Shown one piece after another: positions 32,967-41,140 of a stretch of 64,000 bases of DNA; position 1 is the stretch's first letter; each line of letters starts with the position of its first letter. The notes below the pieces were generated by a model that had not been told where the DNA came from, searched no databases, and saw only the letters and a list, made by a program, of their open reading frames with translations. The stretch comes from Nakamurella leprariae (GTDB lineage Bacteria; Actinomycetota; Actinomycetes; Mycobacteriales; Nakamurellaceae). The stretch is from contig NZ_JAERWK010000003.1 in assembly GCF_016918035.1 (NCBI RefSeq), forward strand, positions 62,001 to 126,000, given 5' to 3'. Position numbers and translations under genes: made by a program.

Positions 32967-33779
32967 TCACGGTCTCTGCAGCAGGCTCCGCATCTCGGCG
33001 ATCTCGGCGGTCTGATCGACGACGATGCGGTCGGCCAGGGTCAGCGCCTCGGCGTTGAGCCCGTCCGCCAATTCGGTGCGGGCCATGTCGACGGCGCCTT
33101 GGTGGTGCTCGAGCATCAGGGTGAGGAACAGCTCGTCGAACGCCGGTCCGGACGCTGCCTCCAGTACGCCCATCTGCGCGTCGGACATCATCCCGGGCAT
33201 CGCCGACCCGTCGTCCATGCCGCCGTGGTCCATGCCGCCGTGGTCCATGCCGCCGTGGTCCATGCCGCCGTGGTCCATGCCGCTGTGGTCCATGCCGCCG
33301 TGGTCCATGCCGCCCATGTCGTCGGCGTCATCCGCCGTCGACCCGGTCGCCGGCACCGGCGTCGCGGCCGGGGCGGTCCACGCGGTGACCCACTCGGCCA
33401 TCAGCGCGATCTCCGGGCCCTGAGCCGCCGCAATGTCGGCGGCCAACGACTTCACCTCGTCGCTGGCCGCTCGCGCCGGGGCGAGGTCGGCCATGTCGAT
33501 CGCCCCTTCGTGATGCACGATCATCATCTGCGCGAACCGCAGGTCCGCTGCGTTGAACGACCCGGTCGGTACCGATGTCGCTCCGGGCGTGGTCGAGGGC
33601 GACGCGGGACCGCCCGTGGTCGGGGACATGCCCATGCCGGACGGCATGCTCATGTCGGACATCGAGTGGCGCGCGCGGTCGGCGGCGGGATCAGCATTCG
33701 ATGCGCAGCCGGACACCATCAACAGGACAGCTGCGCCGGCGGCAAGGCTCGGCGCGACGCGGAAACGAATGTGGAACAC
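32967..33779 (-). CDS. DUF305 lipoprotein with Met/His-rich repeat, probable copper binding
   Basis: A 270-residue lipoprotein (lipobox MVSGC) with two DUF305-type helical halves. The first has FAQMMIVHHEGAIDMADL and the second LTLMLEHHQGAVDMARTEL; both carry the HHxGAxDMA signature. Between them is GGMDHGGMDHSGMDHGGMD and more, seven near-identical MDHGG/MDHSG units, with Met-rich SMSDMSMPSGMGMSP after the lipobox. Such Met/His segments bind copper(I) in periplasm-facing chaperones. The GTG at 33779 follows aggag. It lies between the DUF6153-like gene and the copper ATPase and probably hands over or buffers copper. Confidence 0.88.
   Translation of the reverse strand: MFHIRFRVAPSLAAGAAVLLMVSGCASNADPAADRARHSMSDMSMPSGMGMSPTTGGPASPSTTPGATSVPTGSFNAADLRFAQMMIVHHEGAIDMADLAPARAASDEVKSLAADIAAAQGPEIALMAEWVTAWTAPAATPVPATGSTADDADDMGGMDHGGMDHSGMDHGGMDHGGMDHGGMDHGGMDDGSAMPGMMSDAQMGVLEAASGPAFDELFLTLMLEHHQGAVDMARTELADGLNAEALTLADRIVVDQTAEIAEMRSLLQRP
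33216..33305. repeat. 15-bp tandem repeat (six copies) encoding the Met/His repeat
   Basis: The unit catgccgccgtggtc is repeated six times (one copy with a single change, ccgctg at 33283) and continues partly to 33320. On the minus strand it encodes DHGGM units in the DUF305 protein. It is an in-frame coding repeat, not a CRISPR. Confidence 0.9.
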
Positions 33780-33868
33780 GGGGAATCTCCTGGCAACGTC
33801 CAAGGGATCGTGGGCATGCGGGCGACGCCGGCGGCAACTGATCGCTGCTGACCGGCGTGCATCGCGGC

Positions 33869-34375
33869 CTACACCCGCAGGACGCACAGCCTGGAGAGAT
33901 TGGGTCTGCGTTCCGGCGGACCGCGCCGCCGAGCCAGGCGGGACCACACCACGGCTCCTGCCGACCGGGACCGGATGAGACGCGAGAGCACGACCAAGAG
34001 CGCCGCCAGCGCGGTTCCCGCGGCGGCCAGGAACAGCAGGCACGCCGCCACCGTCATCCCGCCCGAAGCCGGCGCCGGTCCCACCGACGCCGTGGGATCG
34101 TCCGCTGCCGCGGCGGGGTCGGTGGCGTCATGGGCCGACATCGGGGTGCGCAGCTCGTGAGGCGATACCGGATGGGCCGCCGCTGGAGGGACCGCCGCTG
34201 GAGTGATCATCGCGCCGTGCCCGGCGCCGCCGTCGTGCTCGGAGAGCACGTGCATCGCCACCAGCCCGATCGTCACGCCGGCGAGCAGGAGTGCCCACGC
34301 CAGTGACACCGTCGTAACCCGACGTCCCCGGCGGCCGGTGAGCCGGGCGGAGTCGTTCGCGATCCCGGACTGCAT
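33869..34375 (-). CDS. DUF6153-like small membrane protein of the copper module
   Basis: A 168-residue protein with an N-terminal helix (VSLAWALLLAGVTIGLVAMHVL), a His/Met-containing stretch (SEHDGGAGHGAMI), a Pro/Ala-rich middle, a second helix (MTVAACLLFLAAAGTALAALL) and an Arg-rich tail ending LCVLRV. The pattern fits the actinobacterial DUF6153 family often near DUF305 and copper genes. The ATG lies 7 bases after a TATCGT -10 inside a CsoR-type box, so the message should be leaderless and copper-controlled. It is 89 bp upstream of the DUF305 gene. Confidence 0.65.
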   Translation of the reverse strand: MQSGIANDSARLTGRRGRRVTTVSLAWALLLAGVTIGLVAMHVLSEHDGGAGHGAMITPAAVPPAAAHPVSPHELRTPMSAHDATDPAAAADDPTASVGPAPASGGMTVAACLLFLAAAGTALAALLVVLSRLIRSRSAGAVVWSRLARRRGPPERRPNLSRLCVLRV

Positions 34376-34385
34376 CCACGCCACG

Positions 34386-34402
34386 ATACCCCCAAGGGGT
34401 AC
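34386..34402 (-). promoter_or_regulatory. Second CsoR-type box, over the promoter of the DUF6153-like gene
   Basis: ATACCCC-CAA-GGGGTAC resembles the box at 32848-32864 with one changed end base. On the minus strand the TATCGT -10 at 34388-34383 overlaps it and the ATG follows 7 bases later. Confidence 0.65.
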
Positions 34403-34425
34403 GGTCGGGCGGCCCAGGCCGGAAT

Positions 34426-34640
34426 TCAGCCGGCGCCCAGCCACCGGTCGGCGAGGTGGCCACCCAGTCCGGCGCCGCGCCCGGATCGGCCGGCGGGCCC
34501 TCCACCACCACGAACTCGTCGACGCCGAGATCGGCCAGCCGCCGGGCGTCCCCGTCCTGCGGGTCGCGCAGCGCGACGGCCACCGAGAGTGCGGCGCGGT
34601 CCCGCCCGGCCGCGCGACACAGGTTGTCCAGCACGCTGAG
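34426..34640 (-). pseudogene. C-terminal fragment of an LLM-class (luciferase-like, F420-type) oxidoreductase
   Basis: About 70 codons resemble the C-terminal end of LLM oxidoreductases: LCRAAGRDRAALSVAVALRD, ARRLADLGVDEFVVVEG, then a frameshift near 34460 after which the other frame reads LADRWLGAG and a stop. Intact proteins are around 280-300 residues, so three quarters is missing. The broken end abuts a broken LysE gene on the other strand. Confidence 0.6.
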
Positions 34641-34648
34641 TCGATCGA

Positions 34649-34668
34649 CGACGGCGTCGACGCCGTCG
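34649..34668. repeat. Perfect 20-bp palindrome at the junction of two gene fragments
   Basis: CGACGGCGTCGACGCCGTCG is its own reverse complement. It lies between the 5'-truncated LLM fragment (minus) and the 5'-truncated LysE fragment (plus), the position of the inferred deletion junction. Confidence 0.8.
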
Positions 34669-34689
34669 AGATCGAGCGGGTCCCGGACT

Positions 34690-35092
34690 GCTGGACGTGG
34701 TCCGCTGGGTCGGAGCCGCCTTCCTGGCCGGCTACGGCCTGCTGGCCCTGCGTCGGGCGCTGCGGCCCCGGGCGTTGGACGCCGGTGGCACGGCCAGACC
34801 GTCGACGCTCGCGGCGACCCTGCTCACCGCCCTGGCGCTGACCTGGCTGAACCTGCACGTCTACCCGGACACCGTGGTGCCGCTCGGCTCGATCGCCCAG
34901 AGCCAGCCCGGCCAACTGACCTGGTTCGCGGTCGGCGCGGCCACCGGCAGCGTGCTGTGGTTCAGCGCGCTGGGCCGGGGTGATGCCCTGCTGCGGCCGC
35001 TGTTCGCCCGGCGCGCCGCCTGGTGCGTCCGCGACGCCGGCATGGCGGTGGTGAGGCTCACCCTGGCGGTGTCCCTCATGCTCGGCGATTGA
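34690..35092 (+). pseudogene. 5'-truncated LysE/ArgO-type exporter gene
   Basis: About 132 codons match the C-terminal two thirds of LysE-family exporters: WVGAAFLAGYGLLALRRAL, LAATLLTALALTWLN, then LGSIAQSQPGQLTW and SVLWFSALG. The usual first membrane helix and loop are absent and no start codon is suitably placed. The signature normally reading LNPHVYLD is LNLHVYPD here, with Pro and Leu changed. Loss of the 5' end plus altered signature residues indicates a nonfunctional gene. Confidence 0.65.
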
Positions 35093-35145
35093 CGACCGTC
35101 GCACGGCGGGTCACGGCGATGTCCATCTCCGCGCGACGGAGGGCA

Positions 35146-37074
35146 ATGAGTGACGTGGAGATCACGCTCAGTCATGATGATCGCATGGCGAACAAGACGG
35201 CACCGGTCGGTGCCGCGGCGGCGATCGGCGCCCTGGGCGTGGTCTTCGGCGACATCGGCACCAGTGGGCTGTACACGTACCAGACGGTGGTCACGACACC
35301 GGACGGCCGGATCGACCGGACCATGGTCCTCGGCACCACCTCGATGATCATCTGGGCCATGACGCTGGTCGTCACCGTTCTGTACGTCCGGCTGCTGATG
35401 CGGACGGACAACGCCGGCGAGGGCGGGCTGCTCGCCTTGTTCGGGTTGCTGCGGCTGCGAGGGGCGGGTCGCCGCACGACGGCGGTGTGTGCCGTGCTCG
35501 CCATGATCGGTGCGGCGATGTTCCTGGGCGACTCGGTGATCACGCCCGCGGTCTCGGTGCTGTCGGCCGTCGAAGGCATCGAGACCTTCGACACGGATCT
35601 GGCCGGCGCCGTGGTGCCCATTGCGATGGTCATCCTGGCCGGGTTGTTCCTGCTGCAACGGTTCGGCACCGAGCGCATCGGCCGGCTGTTCGGCCCGATC
35701 ATGCTGGTCTGGTTCGCGATCATCGGCGTCATCGGTCTCATCTCGGTCGTGCAGAGTCCCGAGGTGCTGCTGGCCCTGTCGCCGCACTGGATCGTGCTGC
35801 TGGTCGCCGAGCAGCCCTGGGTCGCCTTCGTCGCCCTCGGTGGCGTGGTCCTGGCCATCACCGGCGCCGAGGCGCTGTACGCCGACATGGGTCACTTCGG
35901 GCGCAAGCCGATCGTGATCGCCTGGCTGTGCGCGGTGTTCCCGGCCCTGGTGGTCAACTACCTGGGGCAGAGCGCCGAGGTGCTGCGGACCCCCGAGACG
36001 ATCGCCAATCCGTTCTGGGACCTGGTGCCGCGCTGGGCATCCATCCCGGTGGTGGTGATCGCCACGGTGGCCACGATCATCGCCTCCCAGGCGGTCATCT
36101 CCGGCAGCTTCAGCGTCGTGCACCAGGCGTCCCGGCTCGGCCTGATGCCGCGGCTGCGGGTGACGCACACGTCCGACGAGAACTCCCGGCAGATCTACCT
36201 GCCGTCGGTCAACCTGCTGCTCGCTGTCGCGGTGCTCGCTCTGGTGCTGACGTTCCGCAGCTCGGACCGGCTGACCGACGCGTACGGCCTGGCGGTGACG
36301 ATGACGATCGTCATCACGACCACGATCTACCTGGTGCTGCAGCACCACACGGACCCGTGGCGCTGGCAGAGTTTCGTGGCCGGATTCATCCTGCTGGTGA
36401 TGCTGTGCTTCCTGGCGTCGAACTTCCTGAAGATCCCCACCGGTGGCTGGCTGCCGCTGACCCTCGGCGCCGTCCTGGCCTCGCAGATGGCGATCTGGTC
36501 ATGGGGCATCCGGCGCACCCGCCGCCAGTTGCAGCGTGAGGCGAACACGGCCGACTACAGCATCGACACGGAGATCGGTCAGCACCCGTCGGCGTCCCGG
36601 GTGCCCGGGACCGCCGTCTACCTGGCCCGGTCCGCAGACATCGCTCCGCTGGCGTTGCGCTCGATGCTCGACTTCACCCAGGTGCTGCACGAGTACGTGC
36701 TCATCCTGCACACCCGAGTGTCCGACCTGGCGGTGGTGCCGGCCGACCAGCGCATCGTGGTCTCCGACCACGGCGCGGGCGTCTTCCAGATCACGTGCGA
36801 GATCGGATACTCCGAACGGATCACGATGCCCGAACTGATCCGGTCGGCGCAGCAACGGTGCCCGACCATGGCCGGCGCCGACGTCGAGCGGGCCATCTAC
36901 TTCCTGTCCGATGTGACCCCGCAGTACCACTCGCCGGACCAGACCCGTCCGGTGCTCACCACCTGGCGCCAGCGGCTGTACATCGGTCTCGAACGCCTGG
37001 CCCCGGAGCGGGTCGACGTCCTCGGACTGCCGGCCGACCGCACGGTGTCGGTCGGGCGGGACGTCGTGCTCTGA
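35146..37074 (+). CDS. kup: Low-affinity potassium transporter Kup
   Basis: A 642-residue K+ uptake protein. The N-terminal GALGVVFGDIGTSGLYTYQ is the family signature, followed by about 12 helices, the NAGEGGLLALFGLL loop, GDSVITPAVSVLSAVEG, ALYADMGHFGRKPI and SDRLTDAYGLAV. A long cytoplasmic C-terminal domain (about 180 residues) follows. Kup imports K+ with H+. The ATG at 35146 lies close to ggaggg; an ATG at 35185 is a less supported alternative. The gene has the full family length, slightly over E. coli Kup. It converges on a small SnoaL-like gene with only 7 bp between. Confidence 0.92.
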   Translation: MSDVEITLSHDDRMANKTAPVGAAAAIGALGVVFGDIGTSGLYTYQTVVTTPDGRIDRTMVLGTTSMIIWAMTLVVTVLYVRLLMRTDNAGEGGLLALFGLLRLRGAGRRTTAVCAVLAMIGAAMFLGDSVITPAVSVLSAVEGIETFDTDLAGAVVPIAMVILAGLFLLQRFGTERIGRLFGPIMLVWFAIIGVIGLISVVQSPEVLLALSPHWIVLLVAEQPWVAFVALGGVVLAITGAEALYADMGHFGRKPIVIAWLCAVFPALVVNYLGQSAEVLRTPETIANPFWDLVPRWASIPVVVIATVATIIASQAVISGSFSVVHQASRLGLMPRLRVTHTSDENSRQIYLPSVNLLLAVAVLALVLTFRSSDRLTDAYGLAVTMTIVITTTIYLVLQHHTDPWRWQSFVAGFILLVMLCFLASNFLKIPTGGWLPLTLGAVLASQMAIWSWGIRRTRRQLQREANTADYSIDTEIGQHPSASRVPGTAVYLARSADIAPLALRSMLDFTQVLHEYVLILHTRVSDLAVVPADQRIVVSDHGAGVFQITCEIGYSERITMPELIRSAQQRCPTMAGADVERAIYFLSDVTPQYHSPDQTRPVLTTWRQRLYIGLERLAPERVDVLGLPADRTVSVGRDVVL

Positions 37075-37081
37075 CCGGCGT

Positions 37082-37438
37082 TCACTCCGTCAGCAGCATG
37101 GTCCACAGGCGGGCGATCAGGCCGTCCTCGACCAGGGCGATGTCGATGCCGCGGGCCACCGGCGGCGCCCCCGGCGGTCCGAACTCCCACGCCAGGTGCC
37201 CCAGATCCTGGGCCACCGAGACCGGCCCGGCTGGGCTGAACACGAAGCCGGGGGCGTCGTCGAGCAGCTGCTGGGCCTTGGCCAGCACGGCGTCCCGGCC
37301 GACCACCGACGCCTCCGGGTCGCAGAACCGGACATCGGCCGCGAGCACCCGCTCGGCGGCCGCCGCCCGGCGGTCGGCGTCCCGTTCGCCGAAGACCTCC
37401 AGCAGGTTCGCGCGCACCAGTTCCTCGATCGTGGCCAT
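37082..37438 (-). CDS. SnoaL-like (NTF2-fold) polyketide cyclase-related protein
   Basis: A 118-residue NTF2-fold protein. It opens with MATIEELVRANLLEVFGERD and has FCDPEASVVGRDAVLAKAQQL and FGPPGAPPVARGIDIALVEDGLIARLWTML, typical of SnoaL-like domains that bind or convert small hydrophobic molecules. The ATG at 37438 is preferred over an upstream extension. Function is unassigned. It converges on kup and has no functional neighbour. Confidence 0.75.
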   Translation of the reverse strand: MATIEELVRANLLEVFGERDADRRAAAAERVLAADVRFCDPEASVVGRDAVLAKAQQLLDDAPGFVFSPAGPVSVAQDLGHLAWEFGPPGAPPVARGIDIALVEDGLIARLWTMLLTE

Positions 37439-37569
37439 GGATGTCACCGCTTCCGTGTGTGGCCGGGATCTCCGGCCGGTGTCGATCAGCATGCCCCTGG
37501 CCGCTGGTCGCCCGCGGATCGCCCACGTCGCCCGTGGTGTCGGGGGCGTCACGGTGCTGCACTGGCGTC

Positions 37570-38217
37570 ATGCGAGAAGTCAGGAGCGGTGACGAGCCGC
37601 CGGAGGACTTCGCCCGCCGGATGCGTCGACGACGGGTCCCCACCAACGAGTTCGGCGGGCCGGCCTTGATGGAGCCGGAGCTGTTCCGGTCCGGTGACCG
37701 TGCCGTCCAGCTGTGTTCGGTCCGCGTGTACAGCGTCGGCGTGCGGTTCGACCTGCAGACGGTGGTGCGTGACCCCGGGACGGACCCCTGGAGCCTCCAC
37801 CGCAGAGGTCCGGGCCGGGATCCCGACGACCATCTGTGGATCGGCGTGAAGCTGCCGGACGGGCGGACGGCCACCAACGCCGGCTTCCGGTTCCCCGAGG
37901 ACGCCGACGACGACACGCCGGTGCTCACCCGGCTCGGCGGGAGCGGCGACGGCACCACCATGTCGCTGTCCTACCTGCTGACGCCGATGCCGCCGCCGGG
38001 GCCGATCGAGCTCGTCCTGGCCTGGCCGGCCGGGGACATCGCCGAGCGCTGGATCACGCTGGACGGTCAGGCCCTGGCCGACGCGGCCGCGCGGCTGGTC
38101 GTGCTGTGGCCGCCGCAGCCGGACCCGTCGTTCCCGGGGCCGCCCCGAGCTCCCACCCCGCCGCCGGGGTGGTTCGAGCGCAATCCCCCACCCGCGGACC
38201 CGCCCCGGCCGGGCTGA
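37570..38217 (+). CDS. Hypothetical protein, 215 aa
   Basis: An unrecognised 215-residue soluble protein. It has an Arg-rich N-terminus (FARRMRRRRVPTNEFGG), a central region of beta-strand-like character (VRVYSVGVRFDLQTVV, HLWIGVKLPDGRTATN, TTMSLSYLLTPMPPPGPIEL) and a Pro-rich tail (PPPGWFERNPPPADPP). The pattern is seen in several actinobacterial hypothetical proteins of similar size. Upstream it shares the space with the SnoaL-like gene, and the start is the ATG at 37570. No function is suggested. Confidence 0.55.
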   Translation: MREVRSGDEPPEDFARRMRRRRVPTNEFGGPALMEPELFRSGDRAVQLCSVRVYSVGVRFDLQTVVRDPGTDPWSLHRRGPGRDPDDHLWIGVKLPDGRTATNAGFRFPEDADDDTPVLTRLGGSGDGTTMSLSYLLTPMPPPGPIELVLAWPAGDIAERWITLDGQALADAAARLVVLWPPQPDPSFPGPPRAPTPPPGWFERNPPPADPPRPG

Positions 38218-38257
38218 CCTGGACCGGCCCCGCCGTCGGCGCCGCGCATCGTCGTCC

Positions 38258-38623
38258 GTGCCCACGGACGACGATCTGGAAGGCTCGTGCCGTGGATGCC
38301 AGCGACCCGACAGCTCCCGTGTCCGCCGCGGACGAGGCCGTCATCGCCCGCGGCCGGCCTTGCTCTGGGACCCGCCCGCGCCATCGGCCGTCGGCCGCAC
38401 GGCCCGCCTGAGTCTGGAGGCCGTGGTCACCGCGGCCATCCAACTGGCCCAGGAGTCCGACCTGGATGCGCTGTCCATGCGCGCGGGTCCGCGGGCCCGG
38501 TCGGGCGTCGGGGTGATGTCGCTCTCCACCGAAGTCCCTGGGCGGGCCGAGCTCATCGAACTGATGATCGACCGGGCGTACGGCTCGTTCGAGCTGCCGA
38601 CTCAGGACCGATCCACCCGGTAG
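38258..38623 (+). pseudogene. Truncated and degenerate TetR-family regulator gene
   Basis: The segment LSLEAVVTAAIQLAQESDLDALSMR and VGVMSLSTEVPGRAELIELMIDRAY is the TetR DNA-binding region, with the usual SLYTYVPG recognition loop altered and part of helix 2 replaced by AGPRARSG. The protein stops about 120 codons in; the ligand-binding domain is absent and the gene runs into the 3' end of a broken DHFR-like gene on the other strand. Confidence 0.6.
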
Positions 38624-39185
38624 GTCATGTGGGTGCACACCGGCGAAACCTCGACGGCGACCTGGGTGAGCCGGTGCCGGCCGACACCGGTGAACAGCGG
38701 CGTGCCCGCGCCGAGCGTCTCAGGCGCCACGTGCAGTCGCAGCTCCTCGAGCAGCCCGTCCCGCAGGCAGGATCCGATGAGCGCTCCGCCCCCCATGATG
38801 AAGACGTCCCGGTCACCCGCAGCCGCGCGAGCCCGGTCCAGGGCCGCGGCCGGTCCGTCGGTCACGAAGGTGAAGTCGTGGGAGGCGGCGAGCCGGTGGC
38901 TGGCCGGCGGTTGCCGGGTGACCACGAAGAACGGCGGCCGACCGTCCTCGGCCGCGCCGTAGCCCAGGCCGTATCGACGATGTCGAACGTGTTCCGGCCC
39001 ATGACGACGGCGCCGGACGCCGCGTTGTGCCGGCGCAGCACCCCGCGGTCGACGGCGTCGTCGCTCTCCAGCGCCCAGGCGTGCAGGCGGTCGCCGTCCT
39101 CTCCCAGGCCCTGCTCGGGATCGGGATCGGGGCCGGTGACGAACCCGTCCAGCGAGATGGTGATGTCAGCGATGACGAGGGTCAT
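38602..39185 (-). pseudogene. DHFR-like (RibD C-terminal family) gene broken by a frameshift
   Basis: The N-terminal part (MTLVIADITISLDGFVTG, ASGAVVMGRNTFDIVD) and C-terminal part (GYGAAEDGRPPFFVVTRQPP, VFIMGGGALIGSC, LGAGTPLF) lie in different frames, with the switch near 38965. About seven residues that family members have there are missing, so a small deletion as well as a frameshift is likely. It resembles the intact DHFR-like gene at 13655-14293 only at family level. Confidence 0.7.
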
Positions 39186-39238
39186 GCCAGGACCGACCGG
39201 CCCAGGCGCCGGCGCTCATCGCTGCCGGGCACACCGGT

Positions 39239-39590
39239 TCACAGATCGCGTCGACCGAAGGACAGCGCGGCCAGGGCCAGCACCAGGGCCAGCCACACTG
39301 CCGACCAGAGCAGGTAGCACCCACTGAGCGACGACTGGCTCAGGAACGGGAACCCCTTCGAACGCCGCACCCAGCTGACCGAGCGCCGTCGGATCCTGCA
39401 GGGCGTCCGTGGCGCCGCGCCAGAGTCCGTCGGTCGACACCACCATCCGGGACATCGCACCCTCCGCGGCCACACTCTCGTTGTCCAGCGCCGCGCCGAC
39501 CCCGCCGACCACGCCCGCGATCCAGGTCGCGCCGAACAGCCCGAGGGCCACCACGCCGGACGCCATCGGCCCCTGCTCCGGAGCGCGGGG
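39239..39590 (-). pseudogene. ABC-2 type transporter permease fragment with frameshift
   Basis: The C-terminal half of an ABC-2 permease: ASGVVALGLFGATWIAGVVG, MVVSTDGLWRGATDAL, then FPFLSQSSLSGCYLLW and LALVLALAALSFGRRDL. The frame changes at a run of four G at about 39352-39355; removing one G joins the two parts. The N-terminal half and any ATPase gene are absent. Confidence 0.65.
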
Positions 39591-39677
39591 CCGGGGAGCG
39601 GTCGCGGTCTCGGGCCGCAGGGCCCGACGACCAGTTGCACTCGGCCGCACCGCGTCGAGGTCTGCTCCATCACGGTC

Positions 39678-39920
39678 ATGCCATCGACCGTCGCCGACGA
39701 TGAGCTCCGACGGACCTGCCGCGATCTCGTCGCCTCGGAGACCGCCATGACCGACCCGACCCGCGGCGGGGCCCTGTCCGTCACGGCCACCACCACCCGC
39801 ATCGCCCGGGACGCCGACCTCGGCGTGCTGACCCAGTGCACCGTCACACTCATCGATCCCGACCGCGCGCTGACCGCGACGTTGCGCCATCTCGGAACCG
39901 GGCCGCTCCCGCTGGACTGA
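39678..39920 (+). CDS. Small hypothetical ORF, doubtful
   Basis: An 80-residue frame (MPSTVADDELRRTCRDLVAS..., TQCTVTLIDPDRALTATLRH) with no recognisable family. It lies in the 380-bp stretch between the ABC-2 remnant and the GH76 gene, which otherwise shows nothing supported. Codon pattern is GC-rich like a real gene, but it could equally be the remains of something larger. Confidence 0.25.
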   Translation: MPSTVADDELRRTCRDLVASETAMTDPTRGGALSVTATTTRIARDADLGVLTQCTVTLIDPDRALTATLRHLGTGPLPLD

Positions 39921-39971
39921 TCGGGCCGCGTCCGTCGCCGTCCGTCGCCGTCCGCCGCCGTCCGGTGCCGG

Positions 39972-41066
39972 TCAGGGCGACGGCTCGGGACTGCTCTCCT
40001 CGGGCTCGTCCACCGGCTGGGCGGCCACGAGCAGGTCGACGGCGCTCTGCTGGGTGGCCGCGCTGACGAAGGCGACCGGGCCGCCCCAGTGCAGGCCGTA
40101 CTGGTTGTCGTCGGTGCGGTCGTGCTCGTAGGCGGTGGTGGCCTGATCGACGAGGTAGTCGCTGTACGGGTGGTCCTCCAGCGCCCGGTTCAACTCGCCG
40201 AGGTTGCGGACGTAGATGCCCTTGAAGCTCGGCGCGTCGATGCCGCAACCCGAGTCCTCGCACGGTTCGGTGAGCACGTCGTCGACGTGCAGCGCCTCGG
40301 CGTCGGTCGATGCATCGGCCAGTTCCCGCGCCCGCTCCAGGTACTCCTCGCGGCCGGTGGCCTGCTCCAGCGCGACGAGCGCCCCCAGGACCACGCCCTG
40401 GTTGTACGTCCAGGTCGTCTGGCCGTTGTTGCGGCACGTCCCGGCGTTGAGCCCGTCGTTGATCAGCAGGTCGTCGTTGATCATCCCGGACGCCTCGAAC
40501 CAGTCCCACACCTGCACGGCGCGGTCCACGTACGACGCCCCGGCCTCACCGCTCAGACGTCGGCCAAGCTCCGCGGCCGCCTTGACGAAGAGCTGATTGG
40601 TGATGGCGTTCTTGTACGTCCGGTTCACCGTCCACCAGAGTCCGCCCCCACACGTGTCATCTGCGTGCTGCCACATGAAATCGATGCCGGTGCGGGCGGT
40701 GTCGAGGTAGCGGCTCTCCCCGGTCAGGTCATAGGCGCGGATCCAGGCCAGCGCCCACCAGCCGGTGTCATCGATGAGCTCGTTGATGAAGTTGCCCTGG
40801 GCGGCGTTGCGCTTCTGCGTCCAGGTGTTCTCCACCACCCACTGGTACCGGCGGTCCCCCGAGGTCAGCATGAAGTCGGTGACCGCCGTCAGCGCGTTCG
40901 CGCTGTTCCACCAGCCCGTCGTCGGCCACACGCCGCTGCGCTGGTCGTAGAACCCGACCAGGGCGTCCACCGCGGGGACCTCGGACGGGGCTTCCGACCC
41001 GCAGCCGGCCAGCAGCGTCCCGGCAACCAGGAACCCCAGCAGGCGCATGGGTCGGCGAACGCGCAT
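39972..41066 (-). CDS. Secreted GH76-family glycosidase (alpha-1,6-mannanase-like) lipoprotein
   Basis: A 364-residue lipoprotein (lipobox LLAGC) with a glycoside hydrolase family 76 domain. The catalytic Asp-Asp pair is in LIDDTGWWALAWIRAYDLTG, and the alpha/alpha-barrel repeats are visible in WWNSANALTAVTDFM, GLWWTVNRTYKNAITNQLF and WTYNQGVVLGALVALEQATG. GH76 enzymes cleave alpha-1,6-mannan backbones. The protein may act on mannan or on lipomannan-like glycans of the cell envelope. It is divergent from a sugar ABC pair, to which it could supply substrate. ATGs at 41066 and 41048 are both possible. Confidence 0.88.
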   Translation of the reverse strand: MRVRRPMRLLGFLVAGTLLAGCGSEAPSEVPAVDALVGFYDQRSGVWPTTGWWNSANALTAVTDFMLTSGDRRYQWVVENTWTQKRNAAQGNFINELIDDTGWWALAWIRAYDLTGESRYLDTARTGIDFMWQHADDTCGGGLWWTVNRTYKNAITNQLFVKAAAELGRRLSGEAGASYVDRAVQVWDWFEASGMINDDLLINDGLNAGTCRNNGQTTWTYNQGVVLGALVALEQATGREEYLERARELADASTDAEALHVDDVLTEPCEDSGCGIDAPSFKGIYVRNLGELNRALEDHPYSDYLVDQATTAYEHDRTDDNQYGLHWGGPVAFVSAATQQSAVDLLVAAQPVDEPEESSPEPSP

Positions 41067-41140
41067 ACCGTCCACTGTGTCAGAGCGACCGCGCCGACTG
41101 CCTCGCTCACCGCTCCCCGACCGCCCAGGAGGACCGCCGC

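Noticed and set aside
33216-33320. Short regular repeats resembling a CRISPR array
   Set aside because: The units are contiguous with no spacers, are in frame in the DUF305 gene, and encode DHGGM.
34861-36348. 495-codon minus-strand frame opposite kup
   Set aside because: Composition is Gln/His/Arg/Asp-rich antisense of a transporter, with no domain.
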